Assembly (NCBI RefSeq): GCF_002869765.1
Contig: NZ_PNOR01000001.1
Span: 62,001-126,000 of the forward strand
Length of the DNA stretch: 64,000 nt
Source of the DNA: Deinococcus planocerae
Lineage (GTDB): Bacteria > Deinococcota > Deinococci > Deinococcales > Deinococcaceae
Direction of reading: 5' to 3'
Below the pieces are notes generated by a model. That model saw only the letters and a list, made by a program, of their open reading frames with translations, had not been told where the DNA came from and made no database searches. Shown piece after piece: positions 28,215-37,622 of the stretch. Each line of letters opens with the position of its first letter. Positions within the stretch are counted from its first letter, which is position 1. Made by a program: the position numbers and the translations under genes.

Positions 28215-28700
28215 GTGAACGCCTTCGGGCACGTCCTGGGACGGGCGGTGGGGCCGCGCTACGGCCTCGCGTTGGCGGGGTGCGCCTCCGGCTTCGTCTC
28301 CAGCCTCGCCACCGTTGCCGCGTTGGGGAGCCGGGCCAGGGCGGATGAGCGGAGCGTGCGCGGCGCGGTGGCGGGGGCGACGGCCTCCAGCGTCGCCACC
28401 ATCGTCCAGGCGGCGGTGCTGATCGGCACGATCTCGCCCGCCCTGCTGGCCGGGCTGGTCTGGCCGCTCTCGCTGGGCGGGCTCGCCACCCTGGCCTACG
28501 CGGCGGTCCAGGCGTGGCGGGCTGACCACACCCCCACGGGGGCGGGCGTGGTCACCGGGCGGGCCTTTGACGTGCGCGCGGCGCTGGGCTTCGCGGCGCT
28601 GGTGTCGCTGGTGGCCTTCCTCGCCGAGCTGGTGGGGCGCGCCCTCGGCCCGGCTCGCGGGGCTGTGCCTGCTCATCGTCGGCTCCCCAACCCAGTTTCG
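28215..28700 (+). pseudogene. Truncated MgtC/SapB-DUF4010 family membrane protein
   Basis: Sequence from 28215 reads VGPRYGLALAGCASGFVSSLATVAALG, the middle of DUF4010 (MgtC/SapB-like) proteins, with three further hydrophobic segments. The N-terminal half is absent and the frame becomes unrecognisable after about 28650 (GLCLLIVG lies in another frame). It directly follows the multicopper oxidase and is probably a remnant. Confidence 0.6.
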
Positions 28701-29412
28701 GCCCACCCCCGCCCTCACCCGCTTCCTGCAAGCCCTCCCAGCGAACGGGCTCGCGGGTGTGGGGGTAGCCCACCTTCAGGCACCCGCATCCCGGTGACCG
28801 AGGCCGGGTCTGCCCTGCTGAGCTTATTTTCGCGGCTCAGCGGGCCGAGGGCCTACGCCGCCACGCCCAGCGCGCGCGGCCTGGCGAAGGGGGTGGGCGG
28901 CGGGTCGCTCCTCCGGAAGGTTTCCTCGTGCAGGGAACGGAAGGACCGCTGGGAGACGGCGAACTCGAACGCGCCGCGCGCTGGGCAGTGGAGATGAGGT
29001 TGGAATGGCGCCAGTAATCACGCGGAAACAAACGCTAAGCCTCCAATCAATCCTTCAGCATGAGCGCCCGCGTTCGGAAGGCCTCTCCTCCCTTGAAGTG
29101 TTCTCATGGGGTCTGACCGACGAGCAGGCTATCTCCGGGGAGCAGTCCCCACTGAAAAGCTCGGGGAGCGGAACGTCCACGCCGAACAGGTGGCTAAGCC
29201 GAAGGCCTGCCACTACATTCTCATGCATAGCTCCTTGGACCGGAAGGCACTGAACAGGTTGGCCCGCCTGACTGGGCCAACCACGCGGCTCCCCGGGGTC
29301 GTATTTCTTGCAGCGCCGAAGACAAGCGAAGGCGGTGGGACCTAACTGGACACACTTCTGCCTCCCCCTCTCGGCAATCCCTCAAACGGTTGTCTTGAAA
29401 CAGGAAGGTTGT
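28701..29412. other. Boundary region without a recognisable gene
   Basis: About 700 bp separate the stress island from the mannoside locus. Short open frames exist, including a minus-strand one ending near 28857, but none matches a family. GC content falls toward 29000-29450. This could be decayed coding sequence at an insertion boundary. Confidence 0.4.
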
Positions 29413-29435
29413 TGTTTCAGAAATTTTCTGTAACA
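29413..29435. promoter_or_regulatory. Probable LacI-family operator upstream of the mannoside locus
   Basis: A 23-bp near-perfect palindrome is centred on T29424. CAGAAA and TTTCTG flank the centre and TGTTT/TAACA form the outer arms. It starts 13 bp after TTGAAA (29395-29400), a plausible -35, so binding there would block transcription. The lacI-type gene begins 63 bp downstream. Confidence 0.55.
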
Positions 29436-29498
29436 GTCTCAGCACACCCAGTTCTGCAATCGCCGGGGGCCACCCCGTCGCCCCCATCTGGAGTCCTC

Positions 29499-30536
29499 AT
29501 GACGGTCACGCTCGACGATATTGCTAAACGTGCGCAGGTTTCCAAAGCCACCGTGTCCCGGGTACTCAACAATCACCCCAACGTGACAGACACGGTGCGC
29601 CAGGCCGTGCGCAGCGTGGCCGACGACCTGGGGTACTTCCGGACGGCGCGCCGATTGCGCGGCGCAGCACTCCAGACGGTTCTGGTGGTGGGCGGAGGCA
29701 CCGAGCCGCAGCGCCACGCCGACGCGGCCCAGCTCAGCCGAGACTTCAGCCGGAACGTCGCGGACGGCGCGCAGCGCGTGCTGGCCGATTATCAGGTGGA
29801 CGCCCGCATGCAGTTCATCCCGGCGGGTCTCCAGGGCGTGCTGGAGCAGGCGGCGTGTTCCGATGTCTTGGGCGTGCTGCTGCTGGGGGGCAACCTCGTG
29901 AACTTCGAGACCGCCCGCGCCCTGGGTCGGCTGGGCGTCCACTGCGTCATCGTTGGTGCAGGACCCACCAGCGAGGAGGTCAACACCGTCTCGGTGGACT
30001 ACCAGGGCGGCATCGAACGGGCCGTCGGGCATCTCGTGGGGGCGGGTCGGCGACGTCTCGCCCTCGTCAACGGCCCGGAGCTGACCAGCACCAGTAAGGC
30101 CAAGTTCAGGGGACTGCGTCTAGGCCTGGCCCTGCACGACCTGGAGTTTCGCCCGGAGCGGGCGGTGAGTGGCGACTTCACCAGCGGCGAGGGCCACGCG
30201 CGCACGCTGGACCTGCTGGACGCCGCCCCGGATGTGGACGCCATCCTCTACGCCGACGATTACATGGCGATGGGCGGGCTGCGCGCCCTCGCCGAGCGGG
30301 GCCGGACCGTGCCCGACGACGTCGCGGTGGTCGGTTTCCACGACTACGAGATCGCCCACTTCACCAGCCCACCGCTCACGACGGTGCGGATGGACATGCA
30401 CGGGTTGGGATCGGTGGCGGCCGAACGCCTCGTGACGCTGCTCGACCGCCCGCGTTCCGGCGGGTGGCACATCGTGCAGCCCCTCCGCCTGGTTGAGCGC
30501 GCCTCGACCACATCGACGGGAGGGGACCGTTCATGA
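29499..30536 (+). CDS. LacI-family transcriptional regulator
   Basis: This 345-residue repressor has the N-terminal LacI helix-turn-helix (MTVTLDDIAKRAQVSKATVSRVLNN), the hinge region and a periplasmic-binding-like effector domain. ATG 29499 follows a GGAG site. As first gene of the locus it probably senses a mannoside and represses the importer and hydrolase genes, itself included. Confidence 0.9.
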   Translation: MTVTLDDIAKRAQVSKATVSRVLNNHPNVTDTVRQAVRSVADDLGYFRTARRLRGAALQTVLVVGGGTEPQRHADAAQLSRDFSRNVADGAQRVLADYQVDARMQFIPAGLQGVLEQAACSDVLGVLLLGGNLVNFETARALGRLGVHCVIVGAGPTSEEVNTVSVDYQGGIERAVGHLVGAGRRRLALVNGPELTSTSKAKFRGLRLGLALHDLEFRPERAVSGDFTSGEGHARTLDLLDAAPDVDAILYADDYMAMGGLRALAERGRTVPDDVAVVGFHDYEIAHFTSPPLTTVRMDMHGLGSVAAERLVTLLDRPRSGGWHIVQPLRLVERASTTSTGGDRS

Positions 30537-30627
30537 CCTGACGATCCCGCCGCCCCTCCACCGACTCCTGCGCGGTCCTCGTCCGCGTCAGGCCGCCTTG
30601 CTCTGCCGCCCCTTTCAGGAGAATGCC

Positions 30628-32091
30628 ATGTCCAGTCCCCGTTCCCGTTTCGCCCGGCTCGCCATGCTGCTCACCACCGCCCTGCTCGGCCAGGCGGCTG
30701 CCAAGACCACCCTGAACTTCTGGTGGTCGCAGGAGTCCGCTGAGGACAAGGCCTTTCTCGACGCGCGCATCGCCGAGTTCGAAAAGGCCAACCCCGACAT
30801 CGACGTGCGGCTCCAGGTGTTGCCCGCCGACCAGTACCTGAATGCGGTGAACCTCGCGTTCCGTGGGGGCAATCCCCCAGACGTGTTTCGCGCCGGTGGG
30901 TTTTCCGCGCCCCGCTTGGAAGACTACGCCGCGCTGGGCTGGCTGCTGCCGCTTAACAACCTGCGGAGCAACAGTCTGATCACGCGTTACCCCAGCAACA
31001 CCATCGCAGAAGGCACCGTGATTTTTGGCGGCAAGATGTACTCGGTTCCGTACTTCCGCACTGGCGTCAACAACATGGCCTTCTTGTACTACAACAAGAA
31101 GATCTTCGCGGAAGCAGGCTTGAGTGCGCCGCCCAGAACATGGAACGAAGTGCGTGCCTACGCCCGCAAGATCACCGAAACGGGCAAGGGGCGCTATTTC
31201 GGCTGGGCGATGCAGCCCAAGAGTCCGCCCTCGACCTACGGCGGCTACCTGTCCACCGTCGCCCGCAGGGGCTTTGTGGGGGAACCGCACCCGGCCCTCG
31301 ACTACACCACCGGGCGCTACAACGCCGAGCATCCCGGGCAGGTCGCGGCGGTCGAGTTCCTCCGCAAGCTCAACCTGGAGGACAAGGCGGTGATCCCCGG
31401 CTGGGAGAGCCTCGACTTCAACACCCTGCAAGACACCTTCGCGCAGGGCCGGGTGGGCATGATGCTGGGCTTCGCGGCCTACGCGGGCACCTTTTCCACC
31501 CGCTACAACATGAAAGAAAGTGACTTCGGCATCGCGCCGATGCCCACCGAGACGGGCAAGTACCTCACCAGGCTCCCCAAGGGGCCGCCGGTCGGCTGGT
31601 TTGCCATCTCCGCGCGGACCAAGGCGCCGAAGGAGGCCTACAAGCTCTTCGACTTCCTCAACAGCGAGCCCTTCTCCCTCGCCAACGCGCAGGAGCGCGG
31701 TCACGCCCCGCCTCTGCGGCTGCCCACCGCCACGCTGGCGCGGCTCAACTTCACCATCCCTGCCCAGATCGCGGTGACGAACACCGAGGGCGTGCTGCGC
31801 CCCGACCCCCGGCTGCGCAGCCCCGACTGGGTCAAGGTCCTCGCCAACTTCAAGCCCCCCCAGCCCCAGCTCTACGAGATCCACGCGCAGTACATCAACG
31901 GGCAGATCAGCAACTACCTCGACGCGGCGAAGAAGTACGACGCGGCCTGGAACGCCGAACTCGACCGCGCCATCGCCGCCGCGCAAAAGGACGGGGCCAA
32001 GGTGTGCCGGGAACTCTTGATCTTCCCGAACTACACGGCCACCCGGGACTTTGGCAGCCGCGACTACGCCGCGCTGCCGAAGTGCAAGTGA
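30628..32091 (+). CDS. ABC transporter sugar-binding protein
   Basis: This 487-residue secreted solute-binding protein has a Sec signal ending near QAAAK and a mature start TTLNFWWSQES typical of family 1 (MalE/UgpB type) carbohydrate-binding proteins. CAGGAGAATG precedes ATG 30628. Two permeases follow, but no ATPase gene is nearby, so a shared MsmK-type ATPase elsewhere must power uptake. The mannosidase neighbours imply manno-oligosaccharide import. Confidence 0.9.
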   Translation: MSSPRSRFARLAMLLTTALLGQAAAKTTLNFWWSQESAEDKAFLDARIAEFEKANPDIDVRLQVLPADQYLNAVNLAFRGGNPPDVFRAGGFSAPRLEDYAALGWLLPLNNLRSNSLITRYPSNTIAEGTVIFGGKMYSVPYFRTGVNNMAFLYYNKKIFAEAGLSAPPRTWNEVRAYARKITETGKGRYFGWAMQPKSPPSTYGGYLSTVARRGFVGEPHPALDYTTGRYNAEHPGQVAAVEFLRKLNLEDKAVIPGWESLDFNTLQDTFAQGRVGMMLGFAAYAGTFSTRYNMKESDFGIAPMPTETGKYLTRLPKGPPVGWFAISARTKAPKEAYKLFDFLNSEPFSLANAQERGHAPPLRLPTATLARLNFTIPAQIAVTNTEGVLRPDPRLRSPDWVKVLANFKPPQPQLYEIHAQYINGQISNYLDAAKKYDAAWNAELDRAIAAAQKDGAKVCRELLIFPNYTATRDFGSRDYAALPKCK

Positions 32092-32103
32092 GCCCGTGAG
32101 ACT

Positions 32104-33060
32104 GTGACCGCCTCCTCCCCACAGCCTCGCCGCGCCCGCCGCCCCCGCCCCGGTCTGCTCGACCCGGGCGGGGACGGGTGGTGCTACCTGTTCGTCTCAC
32201 CCATGCTGCTGCTCTTTTTCGGCTTCAAGCTGTGGCCGATCCTGGCAACCTGGTACTTCGCCCTCTTCGACTGGGACGGGATCGGCTGGCCGCAGAAGTT
32301 CGTGGGCCTGGGTAACTTCGCGCAGGTCGCCGCGCAGCCGCTGTTCTGGAACGCCTTCAAGAACACCTGGATCTACACCGCCGGGCTGCTGCTGATCCAG
32401 CTCCCGCTCGCGCTGCTCGTCGCCATCGCGCTGAACGACCCCAAGCTGCGCGGGCGCACCGCGTACCGCACCCTCTTTTTCCTGCCGGTGGTCACGACCA
32501 CCGCCGTGATCGGCGTGGTGCTGGTGATCCTGCTCTCGCCCGCCGGGGGACCGCTCAACGCCTTTCTGGTTGGGCAGGGCCTGGTCGAGCGGCCTATCGG
32601 CTTCCTGAGTTCCGTGGGGCTGGTGCTCCCCACGTTGATCGCGGTCGGCGTCTGGAAGGGCTTCGGCACCGTGCTGGTGTACTGGCTCGCCGGGCTGCAA
32701 TCGGTTCCCGGCGAGCTGTACGAGGCGGCCCGCATCGACGGGGCAAGCGGCGCCCAGATCCTGCGCTTCGTGACCCTGCCCCTGCTGCGGCCCATCGCCA
32801 TCACGATCACGGCGCTGACCCTGGTGTGGAGCCTGAACGTCTTCGACCACGTGCAGGTCATGACGGGGGGCGGTCCCGGCCACGCCTCGGACGTGATCGG
32901 CACCTACATCTACCGGGTCGCCTTCACGGTCGAGGACAGCATCCCGCGCATCGGCTTCGCGTCGGCGGCTGGGGTGTTCTTCGGGCTCACCAATCTCGTT
33001 ATCGTGGCCGTGCAGGCGCTGGCCGTGCGGGCCGCCCGGGGCAAGGGGAGAGCGGCATGA
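32104..33060 (+). CDS. ABC sugar transporter permease, MalF type
   Basis: This 318-residue inner-membrane protein has about six helices and the binding-protein-dependent permease EAA loop (ELYEAARIDGASGAQ), which contacts the ATPase. Start GTG 32104 lies 12 bp after the binding-protein stop. It pairs with the next permease by ATGA overlap. Confidence 0.9.
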   Translation: MTASSPQPRRARRPRPGLLDPGGDGWCYLFVSPMLLLFFGFKLWPILATWYFALFDWDGIGWPQKFVGLGNFAQVAAQPLFWNAFKNTWIYTAGLLLIQLPLALLVAIALNDPKLRGRTAYRTLFFLPVVTTTAVIGVVLVILLSPAGGPLNAFLVGQGLVERPIGFLSSVGLVLPTLIAVGVWKGFGTVLVYWLAGLQSVPGELYEAARIDGASGAQILRFVTLPLLRPIAITITALTLVWSLNVFDHVQVMTGGGPGHASDVIGTYIYRVAFTVEDSIPRIGFASAAGVFFGLTNLVIVAVQALAVRAARGKGRAA

Positions 33061-33929
33061 TCGCGCGTCAGAACGCCCCCGTCGTCCGGGCCACCGCCCG
33101 CCCCCGCCTCGTCGCCCCCCGGGCATTGCTGCACCTGTGCTTCATCGCGGTGCTGCTCGTGTGGGTTTCGCCCTTTGTGTGGATCTTCCTGACGGCCTTC
33201 AAGCCCTCCGCCGAGGTGTACAGCCAGCCGCTCGCGCTGCTGCCCAGCCAGCCGACTCTGGAGAACTTCCAGCGGGCCTGGACGAACGCCTCCTTCTCGG
33301 TGTACTTCCTGAACACCGTCATCGTGACGCTCTCCACGACGCTGATCGTGCTGTTCGTGACGGCGCTGGCGGGCTACGCGCTGGGGCGCCGGGCCTTCCG
33401 GGGACGCGCCCTCATCGTCGCCATCCTGAGCGCGAGCATCTTCCTGCCGCAGGGGTACACGATTATTCCCATCTACGACCTGATCAACCGGCTGGGGCTG
33501 AACAACACCCTGACTGGCGTGATCCTGGCCTCGGCGGGGGTGGGGTTCATCATCTACACCTTCATGTTCAGCGCCTACTTCGCGGGTCTGCCGGGCGAGC
33601 TGGAGGAGGCGGCGCGCATGGACGGCGCCAACATCTTCCAGGTGTTCTTCCGGGTGATGCTGCCGCTGGCCCGGCCCGTGATCGCGTCGGTGTTCATCCT
33701 AGAGTTCCTGCAAATCTGGAACTCGTTCCTGATCCCGCTCGTGCTCACGCTCTCCAGCCCCGAGAAGCGAGTGCTGGGCGTCGGGATGTACGCCTTTTCC
33801 GGGCAGAGCGGCCTGGACTGGACCGGCCTTGCGGCGGCAGCCACCATCAGCCTGGTGCCGGTGATCGCGGTGTTCCTGCTGCTACAACGCCACTTTGTCG
33901 AGGGCGTCGCCGGGGCGGTCAAGTCGTGA
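33057..33929 (+). CDS. ABC sugar transporter permease, MalG type
   Basis: This 290-residue permease has six helices and the EAA loop ELEEAARMDGANIFQ. Its ATG overlaps the stop of the MalF-type gene. It completes the membrane channel of the mannoside importer. Confidence 0.9.
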   Translation: MIARQNAPVVRATARPRLVAPRALLHLCFIAVLLVWVSPFVWIFLTAFKPSAEVYSQPLALLPSQPTLENFQRAWTNASFSVYFLNTVIVTLSTTLIVLFVTALAGYALGRRAFRGRALIVAILSASIFLPQGYTIIPIYDLINRLGLNNTLTGVILASAGVGFIIYTFMFSAYFAGLPGELEEAARMDGANIFQVFFRVMLPLARPVIASVFILEFLQIWNSFLIPLVLTLSSPEKRVLGVGMYAFSGQSGLDWTGLAAAATISLVPVIAVFLLLQRHFVEGVAGAVKS

Positions 33930-33990
33930 GCCGCGCCGCCTGGAGCCGCCTTTCCCCGACCCTTCACGCCCTAAGAACGGAACTTTCCCC

Positions 33991-36429
33991 ATGACCACCC
34001 AGCGTCAACCTGCGGAAGAACTGAATTTCGACCTGGTGGTCGTCGGCGGTGGCCTCGCCGGGCTGTGCGCCGCCATCGCCGCCGCGCGGCACGGGGCCAG
34101 GACGGCCATTGTGCAGGAGCGCCCCGTGTTCGGCGGCAACTCCAGCACCGAGATTCGTGTCGTGCCGCTGAGCGCCACCAATTTCAACGCCTGGGCGCGC
34201 GAGACCGGCATCGTCGAGGAACTGATCCTGCACGACCGGGCGACCAACCATGTTCACCTCTTCGAGCACGGCCTCACCAACAGCCACTGGGACCTGGTGC
34301 TGCTGGAAGCCGCGCGGCGTGAGGAGAAGCTCACCCTCTTTCTCAACACCAGCGTGCGCGGGGTGGACAGCGAGGACGTGGGGGACGGCTCCCGCCGGGT
34401 CGCCGCCGTTCACGGCAGCCAGCTCGGCAGCGAGCGCGAGTTCGTGTTCCGCGCCCCGCACTTCGTCGATGCGACGGGGGACGGCACGGTGGGCGCGCTC
34501 GCCGGGGCCGAGTACCGGTATGGCCGCGACGCGCGCAGCGACTTCGGCGAGCCGATGGCCCCGGTCCGGGCCGACGAGGTGACCAACGGCTCCACCATCA
34601 CCATGCGGGCACGTGACGTGGGCCGCGAGGTGCCGTACACGCCGCCCGCCTGGGTCCAGGAATACCGCTCCCTGGAGGAGATCGGCCCCTTCCGCCGGGT
34701 CGCTCACGTCACGCGCCGGGAGTACGGCGGCTACTGGTGGCTGGAGGTGTCTAATCCCTTTCACCAGATTCACGACAACCAGGCGGTCAAGGACGAACTG
34801 CACCGCCACGTCCTGGGGGTGTGGAACTACATCAAAAACCACTCGCCCGACCGCGAGATCGCCAGAACGTACGTGCTGGAGTGGATCGGCATGGTGCCCG
34901 GCAAGCGCGAGAGCCGCCGCCTGATGGGCGACGTGGTGTTGAACGAGCACCACCTGCACCACGACCCGCTGTGGCCCGACCGGGTGGGCGTCGCGGGCTG
35001 GATCATCGACCTGCACATCCCCGGCGGCATCAACAACCATGCCGAGCCGGGAGAGCTGTCTCACGCCGACGCCAACTACCGCAACTACATCCACGTCTCG
35101 CCCTTCTCGGTGCCGCTGCGCGCGATGTACAGCCGCAACGTGGAGAACCTGTGGCTGGCCGGGCGCAGCCTCTCGGCTTCAAGGGTGGCCTTTGGGGCCG
35201 TGCGGGTCCAGTCGGTGCTGGGGGTGCTCGGGCAGGCGGTCGGAACCGCCGCCGCGTACGCCCTGGAACGGGGTCTCACCCCGCGCGAGACGGCCTCCCC
35301 GGACGGTCCGCACGTCGCCCGTCTCCAGCAACTCCTGCTGCGCGACGACGTGCATGTCCCGGGCGTCGTGAACGAGGACCCGGACGACCTGGCGCGGGGC
35401 GTACCCGTGCGGGCCACCAGCGAGGCGCCCCTGGACTTCGGCGCCCCCGACACGGCCAGCTTCCATCCCCTAGCCACGCCCCGCGCCCAGGTCTTCCCGG
35501 TCACGGAGGGCCGCGTGGAGGTCGTGCGTTATTACCTCCGCAACGAGGGGACGGAGCCCGCCGAAGTCACCGCCGAGCTGCACGAACTCGGGCGCATCTG
35601 GGACGCCGGGTGTGGTCGGCGCGTGGCCTCGGTGACGCTGACGGTGCCGCCCCGGTTCGAGGGCTGGCTGGACGCGCCTTTTCACGCGAACGTCACCGCG
35701 AACCGCCCGCACCGGGCAACGCTGAGCGCCGCACCGGATGTGGACTGGGCCGCCGCGTCGGTTCATCCCACAGGAACCCTCGCTCAGGCCCACTACGTCT
35801 CGGCGGGGGGACCCGAGGCACACAACCGGCACTACCCCAGCCTGCACCCCGACGAGATCGACCTGCCCGCGTACGAGCGCTGGACCCAGCACAAGTGGTT
35901 CTCGCTCGCCGTGCAGGTGGAGCCGCAGCCCCGGCCCTACGCCGCAGAGAATGTCAACCGCGGCGGCGCGTGGCCCCTCGACCTGCCCCACCTGTGGGTG
36001 TCCGACCCCGCGCAGGCCCTGCCGCAGTGTGTGGCCCTGGACTTCCCCGAGCCGACGACACTCGACACCGTCTGCGTTTCCTTCGACACCGACCTCAACG
36101 TGATCGCCTCGCAGCTTCCCGAGTTCTGGAGGGCGCCCACCTGTGTGCGGGACTGGCGGCTGTGGGCCACCGTGGGCGGCGAGCGGCGGCTGGTCCACGA
36201 GGAGACGGGCAACTACCAACGGCGCCGGGTGGTGACCTTCGCGCCTGTGACGGCCGGTTCACTCGAACTGGAAGTTCTGACGACCAACGTGCAAGCCGGG
36301 CGTTTCCTCGCCCCCGGTCACGAGGAGGAGGTGTACCCGCATGAGGGCGGCAGCCCACGCGACGTAACTGCGACGGGCGGTGACAGCGCCCGCGTGTACG
36401 AGTTCCGGGCGTACCGGCAACACGGTTGA
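33991..36429 (+). CDS. FAD-dependent oxidoreductase of the FAD_oxidored family, carbohydrate-locus type
   Basis: This 812-residue protein has the N-terminal FAD-binding motif VVVGGGLAGLCAAIAAARHG and the GGNSS motif near residue 47, as in FAD_oxidored-type proteins of polysaccharide-use loci. The last ~250 residues look like a beta-rich, discoidin-like substrate-binding part. No signal peptide is visible, so it is cytoplasmic. It lies between the importer and GH26. Oxidation of a sugar or sugar modification is a reasonable guess; the reaction is unknown. Confidence 0.75.
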   Translation: MTTQRQPAEELNFDLVVVGGGLAGLCAAIAAARHGARTAIVQERPVFGGNSSTEIRVVPLSATNFNAWARETGIVEELILHDRATNHVHLFEHGLTNSHWDLVLLEAARREEKLTLFLNTSVRGVDSEDVGDGSRRVAAVHGSQLGSEREFVFRAPHFVDATGDGTVGALAGAEYRYGRDARSDFGEPMAPVRADEVTNGSTITMRARDVGREVPYTPPAWVQEYRSLEEIGPFRRVAHVTRREYGGYWWLEVSNPFHQIHDNQAVKDELHRHVLGVWNYIKNHSPDREIARTYVLEWIGMVPGKRESRRLMGDVVLNEHHLHHDPLWPDRVGVAGWIIDLHIPGGINNHAEPGELSHADANYRNYIHVSPFSVPLRAMYSRNVENLWLAGRSLSASRVAFGAVRVQSVLGVLGQAVGTAAAYALERGLTPRETASPDGPHVARLQQLLLRDDVHVPGVVNEDPDDLARGVPVRATSEAPLDFGAPDTASFHPLATPRAQVFPVTEGRVEVVRYYLRNEGTEPAEVTAELHELGRIWDAGCGRRVASVTLTVPPRFEGWLDAPFHANVTANRPHRATLSAAPDVDWAAASVHPTGTLAQAHYVSAGGPEAHNRHYPSLHPDEIDLPAYERWTQHKWFSLAVQVEPQPRPYAAENVNRGGAWPLDLPHLWVSDPAQALPQCVALDFPEPTTLDTVCVSFDTDLNVIASQLPEFWRAPTCVRDWRLWATVGGERRLVHEETGNYQRRRVVTFAPVTAGSLELEVLTTNVQAGRFLAPGHEEEVYPHEGGSPRDVTATGGDSARVYEFRAYRQHG

Positions 36430-36487
36430 ACCACAGCCGCGAGAAGAAACCTCTCTACGTCGGTTGAACCGGCAGAAGGAGTCGATC

Positions 36488-37591
36488 ATGAAGAACGCGC
36501 ATGGACTGATCAGCATGCTCACGCTGGCCCTGCTCAGCGCCTGTGGTCCGCAGGGTTCGCTCCCCGCCCCCGGTTCGGAAGAACAGAACGCTGCGGCGCC
36601 CTTGCGCGCCCTGGCCGCCGATCCCAACGCCGGGGAACGCACCCAGGCGATGCTGAACTACCTCAAGAGCCTGCCGGGAAAGACGAGCAACAAGGTGCTC
36701 TCCGGACAATTCGCGGGCTACCCCAACGTCAACTACATCGCCGACAACTCCTTCGACACGCGTCTGATGCAGGAGGTGTACAACGAGTCCGGCGAGTGGC
36801 CCGCCATCATCGGAACGGACTACACCGGGCGACTCGCGGAGAACGTGTCGGACTGCCGCCGCATCTCCACCGGGCACAACCAGAAGCTCATCGACTATTA
36901 CAAGGCGGGGGGGCTCGTCACGATCACGGCCCACTTCTACCGCCCGGATAACCATGGCGGCAGCCAGTGTGGACTTCGGAGCAGCTACGCTCTGGCGCGC
37001 ATCCTGCCGGGTGGTGTGGACCGCGCGAAATGGCTCGCCATGCTCGATCAGGTGGCCGCCGGGCTCGCACAACTGCGCGACAACGGTGTGCCGGTGTTGT
37101 GGCGACCGCTGCACGAATCGCCCGGTTCCTTCTGGTGGGATGAGGACGCGGCCAGCTACAAGCGGCTGTGGCAGGACATGTTCAACTACTTCACCACCTC
37201 CAAGGGCCTGCACAACCTGATCTGGGTGTACACCGGCACGCAGAGTTACTACCCCGGCGACGCCTACGTGGACCTGATGGGCGACGATATCTACAGCGGC
37301 TCGGTTTCGGGTGGCAGTTGGAACACGTACAACTTCGCGCTGAACACGGCCCAAAAGCCGTACGCCGTGACCGAGTTCGGGTCCGCCTCCGGCGGTTGCG
37401 CCGAGTGCGCCTCGAACTATGACTTCTCGAAGCTCATCGCGGGCATCAAGGCGAATTTCCCGAAATCGACTTACTTCCTGGTGTGGTCCGACACGTACCG
37501 CCTGGGTAACCCCAGCCACTTCAACCAGAAGGCGCTGATGGATGATCCCTGGGTGGTCGACCGCTCGGAAGTCAGCTTCTCCCCGCGTTGA
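36488..37591 (+). CDS. GH26 endo-beta-mannanase lipoprotein
   Basis: This 367-residue protein has a lipoprotein signal (LLSACG) and a GH26 barrel: WRPLHE holds the acid/base Glu, and AVTEFGS holds the nucleophile Glu. AGAAGGAG precedes ATG 36488. It would cut beta-1,4-mannan outside the cell, supplying oligosaccharides to the importer. Confidence 0.85.
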   Translation: MKNAHGLISMLTLALLSACGPQGSLPAPGSEEQNAAAPLRALAADPNAGERTQAMLNYLKSLPGKTSNKVLSGQFAGYPNVNYIADNSFDTRLMQEVYNESGEWPAIIGTDYTGRLAENVSDCRRISTGHNQKLIDYYKAGGLVTITAHFYRPDNHGGSQCGLRSSYALARILPGGVDRAKWLAMLDQVAAGLAQLRDNGVPVLWRPLHESPGSFWWDEDAASYKRLWQDMFNYFTTSKGLHNLIWVYTGTQSYYPGDAYVDLMGDDIYSGSVSGGSWNTYNFALNTAQKPYAVTEFGSASGGCAECASNYDFSKLIAGIKANFPKSTYFLVWSDTYRLGNPSHFNQKALMDDPWVVDRSEVSFSPR

Positions 37592-37622
37592 TGCCGGTCC
37601 CCTTCATTCCCGAGGCCTCCAG

